DNA of 64,000 nt from Flavobacterium limi (GCF_010645075.1 NZ_JAADZV010000005.1:124001-188000); one strand, 5' to 3'; shown: positions 8,662-17,387, counted from the first letter of the stretch. The notes: generated by a model from the sequence alone, not told the origin. Program-made: numbers and translations.

Positions 8662-8681
8662 ATATTGCAATATTACGATAT
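8662..8681 (-). promoter_or_regulatory. Candidate ArsR operator
   Basis: ATATTGCAATATTACGATAT is a 20-bp imperfect palindrome (8 of 10 positions per half match), 13 bases before the arsR start. It resembles the AT-rich dyads bound by ArsR/SmtB repressors. Autoregulation of the whole ars operon from here is inferred. Confidence 0.6.
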
Positions 8682-8734
8682 AAAATTTATTATAAAAAGA
8701 TTTTTACTATTTTTTTAGATAATTAAATAGATAA

Positions 8735-8760
8735 GCCTTTAAACATCAATGTTTAAAGGC
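8735..8760 (-). terminator. Hairpin between the CDF gene and arsR
   Basis: A perfect 12-bp inverted repeat (8735-8746 with 8749-8760, 2-base loop) starts with GCCTTTAAACAT. Read on the minus strand it follows the CDF transporter gene and is succeeded by an A/T-rich stretch rather than a clean U-tract. It probably separates the TonB/CDF unit from the ars operon. Confidence 0.6.
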
Positions 8761-8846
8761 CTATGAAACTTTTGTGGCAGGAGCCAGGCGGAACTATTTA
8801 AGTTTATAAAAGCAGCAAACAGCTTAATATCGTCTGGCAAATAGTA

Positions 8847-9638
8847 TTATTTCAGTTTTAATATTTTAAAAGCGCCTCTGCCTACTATCGCAAAAACACA
8901 AATGCCAATTAACAGGTCAGGTATCATGGAGTTGGTATAGTGAACCAAAATACCGGCAATTACTACCCCGATATTAATGATAACATCGTTGGAAGTAAAA
9001 ATCATGCTTGCTTCCATATGTGCCTCCTTGCTTTTTGATTTTTGGAGTAAATAAAGGCAAAGTGAATTACCCAACAGCGCAAACACGGAGACTATGATCA
9101 TGGTTTGGAAATTTGGGATATTTTCCTGATGTAGATATCTTCGAATCACTTCAATAAGGCCTAAAATCGCCAAAACAATTTGAAAGTATCCACTTATCTG
9201 TGCAACGCTCACTTTCCTTGACACGGTGCTTCCAACTGCTAATAGTGCCAAACCATAAACGATGCTATCAGCCAGCATATCCAGGCTATCGGCCACTAAT
9301 CCCATAGAATTGGAAATAAATCCGGTGATAATTTCTATAAGAAAGAATGAGAGATTTATAATCAAAACCTGCCATAACAATTTTCTTTGCCCGGAATCAT
9401 CTGTTGGAGTTAAAATATCCAGTGTTTCTTCAGAGGTCAATAAAGTGCTGTCAAAATTAAGACTGTCAATAGCACTAGTGATACTATTGGCGTCATCTGA
9501 ATGATAAATGCTTAATTTTCTGTTTGGAATATCAAAATCCAGACGTTCTATTTGATTTATACTGCTAAGCTTCATTCTGATAAGCTGCTCTTCACTAGGG
9601 CAATCCATCTTTTTAATGTTATAGGTGCTTTTTTTCAT
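8847..9638 (-). CDS. HMA-CDF fusion cation transporter
   Basis: This 263-residue inner-membrane protein has an N-terminal HMA-like fold (about 1-70) with only one thiol, in MDCPSEEQ, where GMxCxxC would be expected. It is followed by a CDF/cation-efflux membrane domain with about six helices. TM2 carries VADSLDMLAD, equivalent to the CDF signature with Asp replacing the usual His (DxxxD). In TM5 the usual H-x3-D is reduced to FTSND. CDFs exchange Zn, Fe, Mn or Cd for protons. The altered ligands make the substrate uncertain. It begins 4 bases after the TonB receptor, giving a two-gene unit for outer- and inner-membrane steps. Confidence 0.85.
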   Translation of the reverse strand: MKKSTYNIKKMDCPSEEQLIRMKLSSINQIERLDFDIPNRKLSIYHSDDANSITSAIDSLNFDSTLLTSEETLDILTPTDDSGQRKLLWQVLIINLSFFLIEIITGFISNSMGLVADSLDMLADSIVYGLALLAVGSTVSRKVSVAQISGYFQIVLAILGLIEVIRRYLHQENIPNFQTMIIVSVFALLGNSLCLYLLQKSKSKEAHMEASMIFTSNDVIINIGVVIAGILVHYTNSMIPDLLIGICVFAIVGRGAFKILKLK

Positions 9639-9642
9639 AACA

Positions 9643-11811
9643 CTATAGCTTAATTTTTAAACCAGCATTTATTACAAATCCATCAAGGGGGGCATAAATA
9701 TCCTTAAAGACAGGATTTGAAATTGGGCCGGTATAAATACTTCCAAATTTCGTTTGTCTGGTGTCGGTAAAGTTTTCAAAATTAGCAAAAACAGAAAAAT
9801 TCTCCCATAATTTTTCGACCATAAAACCAAAAATCCAGTATTCTCTTCCAGTTGTCCCATCATTTAATTTTTGAGGACTGTAATAATAAGCCTCCAAACC
9901 AGCTTTCCATTTATCTTCTACTTCATACATCAAAACATTGTTCAATCGATGTTTGGCTGTTAAAGGATTTTCAGATTTAATACCATTGTCATCTATCGAT
10001 GCATCAGTATAGGTATACCCTAGAAATAGCTTGAAATCTTTATAGCCTAATTTTAGATTTGTTTCAGTGCCCTTCGTATCTAAATAACCATCTACATTTA
10101 CAAACTGATAAATATTGTCAGGAAGCGAAGTTAGGATCAGGGGATTATCTACATTGGTATAAAAGAATAACTGATTGATCGACAAAGATATATCTTCAGT
10201 AATATTAGTTTTGTAATTTACATCAAAATTAACGCCATAGCTTTTTTCAAGTTTGTTAAAATCACTATTGATTGGCAATACATTCTGGTACTGAATACGC
10301 TCGCTTTCCTCGGTAAATATAGTCGGTGTTTTATAACCCAATCCACCGCCAAGTCTTGAGGTAAGTTTAGGAGTGATTTTAAACAAAGCGGAAATTCTTG
10401 GCAATAGTGAAAACCCGTAATCAATAACATAATCACCTCTAAGACCGGTTTCAATATCCAGCCATTCCTTCGCTTTTAAGGTATTTTGAACAAAAGCCCC
10501 ATATGTTATCTGATTATAATCTCTTAAAGGAAAAGCAGTAGTACTATTTTCTGTAAATTTATCAGTATATAAATTGGCTCCCGCAGCCCATTCGGATTTT
10601 TCGCCATTAAACGAATAGGTAATTTCAGAAAAAGTACTATTCTGAAGACCGTCAAAAGTATAATCAGGAATCGTGATGACACGGCTAAAATTATTAAAAC
10701 TATTTTTGAATGTCAGTAATTCCTTTTCACTTAACCTATGTGTAAGTGTAAATTGAGTGCTGATACGCTTTGTTTTATTTTTTTCAAAATAACTGTCTGG
10801 GAAATTGCTCTGGTCTTTTATGTAATCTATGTTTCCGCCAATACGATTTTCGAAAACGGTATTTATGCCAAAATTAAGCTTAGTATTTTCATTAAAATAA
10901 ACAAATAATTTCGGGTTGAAATTAAAGCGCTCAAACTTTGGAATAGCCGTAAGCTGGATATCGGCAGGATCATAAGGTGCATTTCGATCATGTGAGGCAA
11001 AAACGGTCAATCCAATTTTACTAAATCGCTGTGAATAAAACCCATTGACATTCAAACCAAGGGCAGAAGTTCCATTTAATAAAAATCGAAGTTCTCTTTC
11101 CTCGGTCGGTGTTTTGGAAATTAGGTTAACCAAACCTGCAATTGCGCCACCCCCATAAAGTGTAGAGGCGGATCCTTTGATTATCTCTACCTGCTTTAAG
11201 TCCAATGGAGGTGTCTGAAGTAATCCCAGGCCACTTGAAGCTCCGGAATAAACAGGGAAACCATCTTTTAATATTTGTGTATATCTTCCGTCTAATCCCT
11301 GAATTCTGATAGAGGAGTTTCCGGAAGTTGCGGAGGTCTGCTGGGTTTGGATACCGGTACTTTCATTAAGCATCATTCTGATATCCCCGGGTTTCATATT
11401 GGCTTTTTCCTCAAGTTCCTCTCCGGCAATAAGTTCAACGCGGGTTGGAATATTGCTTATAGTTCGTGTACCCCTGGTAGAAGTGACTATAATTTCATCC
11501 ATCTCTTCAGCCTCGCTCTCTAATGAAATTTCTAAGAATTCATTTTTAAAGGGTACTGTAACCGGTACAATTTGCGATTTATAACCTTCCATGGAAAATG
11601 AAACATTATAAACTCCTTGCTGCAGATTTTCAAAAATAACCAGTCCTTCCGCGTTTGAAACAGATGATAGATTAGTTTGCCCAATACTGGCAGTTACACC
11701 GGGCATTGCCTCACTTGTTTCAGCATTTTTAAGGAGGAATTTAACTGTATTTTGTGCATGCGCTGTGCCAATAGTTACTATTGCCAAAGTCAATATAATA
11801 TATTTAAACAT
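9643..11811 (-). CDS. TonB-dependent receptor with carboxypeptidase-regulatory domain
   Basis: This 722-residue outer-membrane gated beta-barrel is powered by TonB-ExbBD. It begins with a signal peptide (MFKYIILTLAIVTIGTAHAQ), followed by a CarboxypepD_reg-like Ig domain (about 22-105), a TonB-box-like DEIIVTSTRG, and a plug with IRIQGLDGRYTQILKDGFPV and VEIIKGSASTLYGGGAIAGL. A 22-strand barrel follows, ending in FVINAGLKIKL with a terminal hydrophobic strand. It precedes the CDF gene by 4 bases. The ligand is not readable from sequence. A metal or metallophore is inferred from the neighbours. Confidence 0.93.
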   Translation of the reverse strand: MFKYIILTLAIVTIGTAHAQNTVKFLLKNAETSEAMPGVTASIGQTNLSSVSNAEGLVIFENLQQGVYNVSFSMEGYKSQIVPVTVPFKNEFLEISLESEAEEMDEIIVTSTRGTRTISNIPTRVELIAGEELEEKANMKPGDIRMMLNESTGIQTQQTSATSGNSSIRIQGLDGRYTQILKDGFPVYSGASSGLGLLQTPPLDLKQVEIIKGSASTLYGGGAIAGLVNLISKTPTEERELRFLLNGTSALGLNVNGFYSQRFSKIGLTVFASHDRNAPYDPADIQLTAIPKFERFNFNPKLFVYFNENTKLNFGINTVFENRIGGNIDYIKDQSNFPDSYFEKNKTKRISTQFTLTHRLSEKELLTFKNSFNNFSRVITIPDYTFDGLQNSTFSEITYSFNGEKSEWAAGANLYTDKFTENSTTAFPLRDYNQITYGAFVQNTLKAKEWLDIETGLRGDYVIDYGFSLLPRISALFKITPKLTSRLGGGLGYKTPTIFTEESERIQYQNVLPINSDFNKLEKSYGVNFDVNYKTNITEDISLSINQLFFYTNVDNPLILTSLPDNIYQFVNVDGYLDTKGTETNLKLGYKDFKLFLGYTYTDASIDDNGIKSENPLTAKHRLNNVLMYEVEDKWKAGLEAYYYSPQKLNDGTTGREYWIFGFMVEKLWENFSVFANFENFTDTRQTKFGSIYTGPISNPVFKDIYAPLDGFVINAGLKIKL

Positions 11812-11883
11812 TTATTATTTCTTAATATTAATACATAAATAGATTCATTATCTAGAATCATGAAGTTAGAACTATTTAAAATA

Positions 11884-12210
11884 TTAAGATATTTTAGGCG
11901 GCTGCCAAATTTTGCAAGTGAATGAGGAATCAACAAACTTATTGTAAAAGATAGGCTGAGGTATCTCATTTGTTATAAATTCAAGCTTTTCAGAAATTTT
12001 GATTATAGAAGTATGTGTAATTGTAAAACCTGTACAGCTTCCACAGGAATAAAAAGGAGAACAGCTTCCGTTGCAGTTGTTTCCACAATTATGCGACTCA
12101 TTTTTGCAATTTTTCTCTGTATCACATTTTGAATGCTTAGAGAATGCGGAACAGGGTACTGTTGAAAGAATCAGTACAATTATTGATAAGAATGTTAGAA
12201 AGAATTTCAC
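11884..12210 (-). CDS. Small secreted Cys-rich protein with C-terminal IWQPP motif
   Basis: This 108-residue protein has a signal peptide (about 1-22), a Cys/His/Asn-rich middle (CDTEKNCKN, NCGNNCNGSC, YSCGSC) and the C-terminal motif IWQPPKIS. The only available start is GTG at 12210, with an ATG lacking in frame. A TAnnTTTG-type box (TAAATTTG on the minus strand, 12215-12222) ends only four bases before it. It is one of four related proteins in this window (also at 17388, 29989 and 56128), each beside metal-transport genes. I take it as the DUF6660-like family. Periplasmic soft-metal binding is inferred from the thiols. Confidence 0.75.
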   Translation of the reverse strand: MKFFLTFLSIIVLILSTVPCSAFSKHSKCDTEKNCKNESHNCGNNCNGSCSPFYSCGSCTGFTITHTSIIKISEKLEFITNEIPQPIFYNKFVDSSFTCKIWQPPKIS

Positions 12211-12596
12211 ATCCCAAATTTAGATATATTTTGACAATTATTTAAACTTATTAATAATTTCTTGTGTGAAGCTTCATTGATTTCAAATAATTATTTTAAG
12301 CAGATTGGTCATTAGACATCATACATCTGTAAAATTTAGCCCCAATCTCTCGAAAGGGGCTTGTGGATGATTTGAAGTCAATTTTTAGAATTTTAAAAAT
12401 TATTGAACTATAATGAAGTTTTAATATTGTGAAAAAAAGGAAAGAAATCCCATTATGCCGGTAAGTACTATCACACATTTCCAGCAGTTTAGCCTGTTAT
12501 TCATATTGAATTATTTTAGTGTTAAGATTGAATCTAAGACAATTTTCATGCCACGTTTAATGTATAGGCTATCTAAATGCAGGAGTACTTAAAATA
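12211..12596. other. Non-coding gap, 386 bases
   Basis: No convincing gene is seen. There is a short GCCCC/GGGGC inverted repeat (12339-12343 with 12356-12360) and a TAnnTTTG-like box at the left edge. The rest is A+T-rich spacer between two minus-strand units. Small frames present have no recognisable features. Confidence 0.6.
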
Positions 12597-13829
12597 TTAG
12601 AAATAGGTTGAAATCCCTAAATTAAAGCCATCAGTAACAGACGGAGGATTGGAAAAAATATCCCTTTGTTTTAAATAACGGTAGTTCAGACGAATTACTG
12701 TTTGAGAACTGGGCCTAAAACTAATAGCAGGCATAATGCTCCATAGGTCTTCCCCAATATTGGTACCTGTCTCTTTGAATTTCCCAACATTCCAGTCCAC
12801 GTACTCCAATCTGCAGGCGACATTTAGGGTTGCTTTTTCCCATCCCAGAATTGATCTTCTCAGGATTGGCTGGACAATATCTATGAAGCCTCCTTTTTGT
12901 TTATTGCCGAACTGCTGGGAATAGGTTTCAGGAACATCAACATAAATCCAGGCAAATTCTGTAGTGATAAAGGTTTTTATTTTTGGAAGCGTAGTGTTAA
13001 AATCCAAAGCAAATACGGCGACGTGTCTTTTTTTGTCAATTATAATTCCGTCATCCTGAAATTTGTTATATATCCCACCCATATATGAAATTCCCAGTTC
13101 ACCAATTTTGTTATTTCTAAGGGCTATTTTTCCTGTAAATAAAGGTTCACCGCTATTTATTTCTTCAAATCGTTCAGGGTTATTTTTCGCAGCGGGCAGA
13201 AAAGTTTTATTTTCTGTGTTCTCAATTATAGAGTTGTCAAAACTGCCCGACAAATAAGCTTCATACCCAAACATCCAGTTTTTTGTATATTTTTTTCCAA
13301 AAAGCCCTGCACCGGCATTGCTAAATGTAGCGGGCAGCATTTGAGTTGAAGAAATTGGACGATCGGTAAATTCCCATTTGGGTCCGTCATGATTTTGATT
13401 GAAAGAGCCTATTGGGTTTAGAATTATTCCGGCCCTCAGGTTAATCAAAGGGTCAAATTCAATATCTACCGATGCAAATTCAATTGCAATTTCTTTTCCT
13501 CCGTCTTCAAATTCAATTTCGCTTAAAAACTTCACTCTTTTACTAATAGCTGATGACATGAATATGGAGAGCCTTCGCGCCTGAAATTGATGGCCTTCCG
13601 ATACTCCGTCTGTAGTCAGTTTTTGCCAGTTCATTTCAAGGTAACCGCCTATGGATATTGGGGTCTTGCTGATGTTTAATGCTGGTCTGTTGTAAAGAGC
13701 ATCCATATTCAGGATGTTTTGCACAGTATCTTTAGGCAGCCTTTTTAACAGCGTGGGGTCAATTTGTGCACAGCAATTTGCATAAGAGAAAAAAGCGATC
13801 GCCAGAAATGAAAGTAGTTTTAATCTCAT
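12597..13829 (-). CDS. Outer-membrane porin (OprP/OprO-like) of the cytochrome-Rieske unit
   Basis: This 410-residue outer-membrane protein has a signal peptide ending near CCAQ. It has porin-type beta-strand patterns such as SIGGYLEMNWQ, FQARRLSIFMSSAISKRVK and FLSEIEFEDG. It ends in GFNLGISTYF, a C-terminal Phe typical of barrel insertion. Length and strand pattern match phosphate-selective-porin-like proteins of Bacteroidota. It overlaps the Rieske gene by 4 bases, so its channel probably serves the redox proteins encoded before it. The solute is unknown. Confidence 0.8.
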   Translation of the reverse strand: MRLKLLSFLAIAFFSYANCCAQIDPTLLKRLPKDTVQNILNMDALYNRPALNISKTPISIGGYLEMNWQKLTTDGVSEGHQFQARRLSIFMSSAISKRVKFLSEIEFEDGGKEIAIEFASVDIEFDPLINLRAGIILNPIGSFNQNHDGPKWEFTDRPISSTQMLPATFSNAGAGLFGKKYTKNWMFGYEAYLSGSFDNSIIENTENKTFLPAAKNNPERFEEINSGEPLFTGKIALRNNKIGELGISYMGGIYNKFQDDGIIIDKKRHVAVFALDFNTTLPKIKTFITTEFAWIYVDVPETYSQQFGNKQKGGFIDIVQPILRRSILGWEKATLNVACRLEYVDWNVGKFKETGTNIGEDLWSIMPAISFRPSSQTVIRLNYRYLKQRDIFSNPPSVTDGFNLGISTYF

Positions 13830-14266
13830 TTTAAAGATATTTTTAGCATGTTGTTTTCTATTGCCACTGGAAACCTTCTAAGGTCTTCATTGGCGGGACC
13901 GTTTTCTAAAATTCCGCGGCTACTGAATTCACTTCCGTGCGCCGGGCACTGCAGCTTATCTCCAAAAACCTGTAATTCCGCGCCCTGATGGGTACATAAC
14001 ATAAACATGGCGCAATAATCATTTGCATTAAAGCGATACACACAAATTGGCGCTTTTAATATTTCATTTTGGATGATTATGTATTTTTTAAATGCTGTTT
14101 CTGTTCCTTTTTTTAAAATAAAATCAGAAACAGGAACTAAAAGATCCGTGTCTTTAATTTCCCTTGAAAGAATTTGTGAAGAAGTACAGCTTTGTAATAA
14201 AGTAGCCCCGGCTACTGCTGCCAAACATCCAAAACCACATGTTTTTAAAAATTGTTTTCTATCCAT
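13826..14266 (-). CDS. Rieske [2Fe-2S] protein, exported
   Basis: This 146-residue protein has an N-terminal hydrophobic export segment (CGFGCLAAVAGATLLQSC) that resembles a lipoprotein signal with Cys27 as the likely anchor. The Rieske cluster ligands are intact: Cys91-x-His93 in CTHQGAEL and Cys107-x2-His110 in CPAHGSEF. It is a single-domain Rieske ferredoxin-like protein, smaller than the bc-complex subunit, so it probably shuttles electrons in the periplasm. It lies between the di-haem cytochrome and the porin, with gaps of 2 and -4 bases. Confidence 0.9.
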   Translation of the reverse strand: MDRKQFLKTCGFGCLAAVAGATLLQSCTSSQILSREIKDTDLLVPVSDFILKKGTETAFKKYIIIQNEILKAPICVYRFNANDYCAMFMLCTHQGAELQVFGDKLQCPAHGSEFSSRGILENGPANEDLRRFPVAIENNMLKISLK

Positions 14267-14268
14267 TA

Positions 14269-15474
14269 TTATAATGATTTTATAAATTTCAGTAAAGCTT
14301 CTTTATCTTCTTTAGAAAGTTTTTCAAATGCATTTCTGCTTTGTTGGGCCTCGCCGCCATGTAATGTTATGGCTTGTTCAATAGTTTTTGCACGACCGTC
14401 ATGCATCAAAAATAAGGTTCCTCCTTGTGAATTTTCTGAAAGACCTATCCCCCAAAGCGCAGCAGTTCTCCATTCATAGGTTTTGGCACTTCCCTCGGTA
14501 TAGCCATCATCTAATGCACTTCCCATATCATGTAGAAGCAAATCAGTATATGGGGCAAAAGTTTTATAAGAAAGTGCATTTATGGGAGAATAACTTGTTG
14601 TAAGGTTACTTTTATGACAAGCCACACAATTAATTTGAGTAAATATATTTTTACCGCGAATAACATCGGCATCATTTTGATTTCGTTGAATTGGAGCTTT
14701 TAAGGTGCTTAAGTAAAAAATAACATCATTGACTTTAGCAGTTGAGATTTCAGGGTTAATTTCTAAATTAGAATAATGATCAATTGGATTAAATACAGAT
14801 GTAATTCCGATATCCTGATTGTAGGCATTAACGGTTTGATGCAATAAATCAAAAGCAGATGCTTTTTTGCCATATCGTCCAATATGTTTGCTGTTTTGGG
14901 ATACTGCATTGGAAGTTGGAATTGAATAACCAGGAATAATAATCCAGTTTACAGTACCTGAGATACCATCACCATTACTATCGTCGGGATCGGCCATTTG
15001 GATTAGATCAGCATCGGAAACATATTGTAAAAAGCCCAGGCCTGTAAATGCTGGCGGTGTAAATTTAGAGAATGTTGCCCCGGCTGGGATTTGTTCGGGC
15101 AAGTAACCTGGTAAAGCTCTGTTTTGAAGTTGTGGGCCTCCTTGATTTAAAAATTGATTTCCTGCCTGATCAATTTGTCCAAAACGGGTAAGTGTTGTAA
15201 ATAAATGCCCTTTTCCGTCTCCCACGTGGCAATTGATGCAGCTCGTCCCAACAAATGTTGGTCCCAGACCTGTTTCTCTGGTAAAAACTTCATTTACTGC
15301 TGCATCACCTCTTAGGAATTGTGCAGATTCAGAATTCGACAAACCGTCAACCGGACCGTCCAGTAGTTCATTATCGGCTGGTATTTCAACATAACTTGTA
15401 TCACATGACAATAGTGTAAAACAATAGAGCAGCAGCAAGAAAGGTAGTCTTAAAAAAATATTTAAATGATACAT
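14269..15474 (-). CDS. Di-haem c-type oxidoreductase lipoprotein (DHOR family)
   Basis: This 401-residue predicted lipoprotein (lipobox LLSC, Cys24) carries two CxxCH haem c sites: CINCH at residues 79-83 and CVACH near 290. The architecture matches the di-haem oxidoreductase/putative peroxidase family (DHOR). The start is ATG at 15474. A TTG six codons upstream is less likely. The C-terminal motif HDGRAKTIEQAITLHGGEA is typical. It heads an operon with the Rieske protein and porin. Electron transfer to or from an extracytoplasmic substrate is inferred. The substrate is not known. Confidence 0.88.
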   Translation of the reverse strand: MYHLNIFLRLPFLLLLYCFTLLSCDTSYVEIPADNELLDGPVDGLSNSESAQFLRGDAAVNEVFTRETGLGPTFVGTSCINCHVGDGKGHLFTTLTRFGQIDQAGNQFLNQGGPQLQNRALPGYLPEQIPAGATFSKFTPPAFTGLGFLQYVSDADLIQMADPDDSNGDGISGTVNWIIIPGYSIPTSNAVSQNSKHIGRYGKKASAFDLLHQTVNAYNQDIGITSVFNPIDHYSNLEINPEISTAKVNDVIFYLSTLKAPIQRNQNDADVIRGKNIFTQINCVACHKSNLTTSYSPINALSYKTFAPYTDLLLHDMGSALDDGYTEGSAKTYEWRTAALWGIGLSENSQGGTLFLMHDGRAKTIEQAITLHGGEAQQSRNAFEKLSKEDKEALLKFIKSL

Positions 15475-15951
15475 GATTTTATTTTTAGACAAATCTAAAT
15501 ATTTTTTTAAATACTTCTTAATTTTTTATTTTGTTTTTTAGTGCAAAACGTTACAGATATACTTTAAAATTAGATCACGTGGCAAAATTATTGATCCAGC
15601 AAACAGTTTTATGCAATAGGCCTCTATGTAAGGCCCTATTTTCTACATCAGATATGTATCATTTCCATTACATGAAAGTGATTTTTGTTATGGTTCTGCA
15701 TTTACAATTGCGATGGAATTCAGGTACTGAGCTATTCCTGCAAATAGTATTGCACAGAAGATCAGCTCAATTTTAAATGAATACTATATTTAAAGGGTTT
15801 ATTTACAAGCGTAGGTAAGAAAAGGTGCATTCATAATCAGTGATTTATTTAATGGTATATATCCGGAAATTTTAAACTTCCAGAGAAATAACAGCTATCC
15901 GCATCCATAGTGCTACTAATTTTATCAGGTATAAATTCGTATTGGTATATG
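15475..15951. other. Non-coding gap, 477 bases
   Basis: This lies between the head of the cytochrome operon and the PAP2 gene. I see no supported gene, tRNA or transposon remnant. A small open frame on the plus strand (about 15531-15776) has biased composition and no family features. The stretch should hold the promoter of the cytochrome operon, but no clear TAnnTTTG box was found. Confidence 0.5.
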
Positions 15952-16710
15952 TTAAAATGATTTTACAAATGTGATTCTAAACTGTCTTCCGTCGTACGAT
16001 GGGACCAGAAAAGAAGTAGGATCGCCTTCTTTGTTTCCAAATATTTTTCTGGTCATATAGGGATTGAGCCAATATGCTGCTTTGGTACTTAATATTCCAA
16101 TTCCGGTTCCAGCTGCTACATCGGTAAGCCAGTGCCTGTTGTTGTACATTCTAAATAATCCTGTTCCTGTAGCAATGGCATAGCCAGCCACTCCATACCA
16201 TACGGATTGATCTTTATATTCCTGATAAAGGAACTCAGCTCCTGCAAAAGCTATAGCGGCGTGACCAGAAGGAAAAGAATTATTAGTGGTTCCATCCGGA
16301 CGTTCAATATTGGTTATGGATTTTAATGCCATAACACTTCCTATAGTAAAAATAGTGGAAGTGGCTAAAATCACCGATCGGTCTCTGATATTATTTTTTC
16401 CTTTCACACCAAATGCATTAAGCGCATAAACTGAAACAGCGGGAACGTACCGTGAAAAATCGTCAAGGGTTACTTTTTTGTCTATGTTTTCTGTAATTTT
16501 ATTGCGAATCTGAAAATTAAAACTTTTAATCTGTCCGCTATCAATTCCCCAGAATCCATATCCTACCAGTACACCTGGAATTATAAGCTGTTTATAATTG
16601 AATTGTATATTTTTAACCGAATCTGTAAAAATGCTGTCTCTTGCTTTGAATCCTTGGGCGAAGGCTGTAAAAGATATTAGCAAAAGCAATGAAATGATAC
16701 TTCTTCTCAT
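15952..16710 (-). CDS. PAP2-family phosphatase with signal peptide
   Basis: This 252-residue exported phosphatase has a signal peptide ending near FAQG. The PAP2 tripartite signature is present: K-x6-RP in KSITNIERPDG, PSGH in NSFPSGHAAIAF and the R-x5-H-x3-D type block in MYNNRHWLTDVAAGTG. Such enzymes dephosphorylate lipid phosphates (phosphatidate, undecaprenyl-PP) or lipid A at the periplasmic side. It stands alone as a transcription unit. With the LtaS-like/diacylglycerol-kinase pair at 32635-35479 it adds to a lipid-phosphate theme, though the substrate is not determined. Confidence 0.88.
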   Translation of the reverse strand: MRRSIISLLLLISFTAFAQGFKARDSIFTDSVKNIQFNYKQLIIPGVLVGYGFWGIDSGQIKSFNFQIRNKITENIDKKVTLDDFSRYVPAVSVYALNAFGVKGKNNIRDRSVILATSTIFTIGSVMALKSITNIERPDGTTNNSFPSGHAAIAFAGAEFLYQEYKDQSVWYGVAGYAIATGTGLFRMYNNRHWLTDVAAGTGIGILSTKAAYWLNPYMTRKIFGNKEGDPTSFLVPSYDGRQFRITFVKSF

Positions 16711-17028
16711 ATATAAATTATTGAAATATATTTTAGATATAAAGCGATCCAGTTAGATCAGCAAAATGCTTTATTTTGAGACTCTTAAATAAAGATATTA
16801 ATTTTTCTCCAGGCAGAATTTTTTCTACAATCTGAAATCTTGTACAACCACCAAAGGTTGAAAATTAATCAGGTATAAATTCTTAATATTTTGTTATTCA
16901 TTTAATCTTAAGTAAATCCTAAGAATTCACCTGAGTGATTAAAGTAATTTAGTATAAACATATCGCTGAGCAATCATTAAGATTGCTCAAAACAGGTTAT
17001 TAAGATTATTAATTAAAAATTATTTATT
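16711..17028. other. Gap of 318 bases: divergent promoter region
   Basis: This A+T-rich spacer lies between the divergent PAP2 gene and the His-rich protein gene. It holds a clear hairpin (listed separately at 16967-16989) in the leader of the His-rich gene and a weak CAACC/GGTTG repeat. No further gene was seen. Confidence 0.5.
16967..16989 (+). promoter_or_regulatory. Hairpin in the leader of the His-rich gene
   Basis: This is a perfect 9-bp inverted repeat, TGAGCAATC/GATTGCTCA with loop ATTAA, ending 39 bases before the ATG at 17029. No T-tract follows, so it is more likely an operator or mRNA leader structure than a terminator. Confidence 0.5.
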
Positions 17029-17214
17029 ATGAGCACAAAGGAAAAAGAGGGACATGACCACCCTGAACACGACAAGCATAAGGAGCATCATACACATCCT
17101 GAGCACCACGAAGGGGAAGCAGGAAAAAATCATCCTGAGCATCATGATGAGCAGGAGCATCACACAGAGAAAGAGCACCATCTAGAAGGTGAACACCACA
17201 AAAAAAACAAATAA
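17029..17214 (+). CDS. 61-residue His/Glu-rich putative metal-binding protein
   Basis: This very small, entirely hydrophilic protein has 18 His and 14 Glu in 61 residues. It is built of repeated HPEHH/EHHxE units (HPEHDKHKEHH, THPEHHEGEAG, NHPEHHDEQEHH). There is no signal peptide or membrane segment, so it should be cytoplasmic. His/Glu density of this kind is typical of Ni, Zn or Co buffering peptides such as Hpn-like proteins. A frame-shifted artefact is unlikely because a terminator follows immediately and the reading frame is compact. Function as an intracellular metal buffer is inferred. Confidence 0.75.
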   Translation: MSTKEKEGHDHPEHDKHKEHHTHPEHHEGEAGKNHPEHHDEQEHHTEKEHHLEGEHHKKNK

Positions 17215-17229
17215 TCCCAAAGATGTTTT

Positions 17230-17268
17230 AACGCTCCCTTAGTCTATTGATAAGGGGGCGTTTTTTAT
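17230..17268 (+). terminator. Terminator of the His-rich gene
   Basis: The inverted repeat AACGCTCCCTTA / TAAGGGGGCGTT (17230-17241 with 17251-17262, one mismatch) is followed by a T-rich tract. It lies 16 bases after the stop at 17214 and supports the preceding short gene as a real transcription unit. Confidence 0.85.
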
Positions 17269-17387
17269 TGTTATAGCGGTTTTATTATCAATAAAAACAC
17301 TTTTTCAATCGCTATGCTCTCTGGAAAAATTGGTATTAAATAATATTTACTTTTCAATCTGTCTGTTTTTTTTGTAGATTTACACTG

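Noticed and set aside
12296..12478. A 60-residue minus-strand protein or transposase scrap
   Set aside because: No transposase motif, no inverted terminal repeats and no target duplication are seen in this spacer.
15531..15776. An 81-residue protein in the gap after the cytochrome operon
   Set aside because: Composition is biased, with no conserved segments and no promoter. It looks like chance open frame in A+T-rich DNA.
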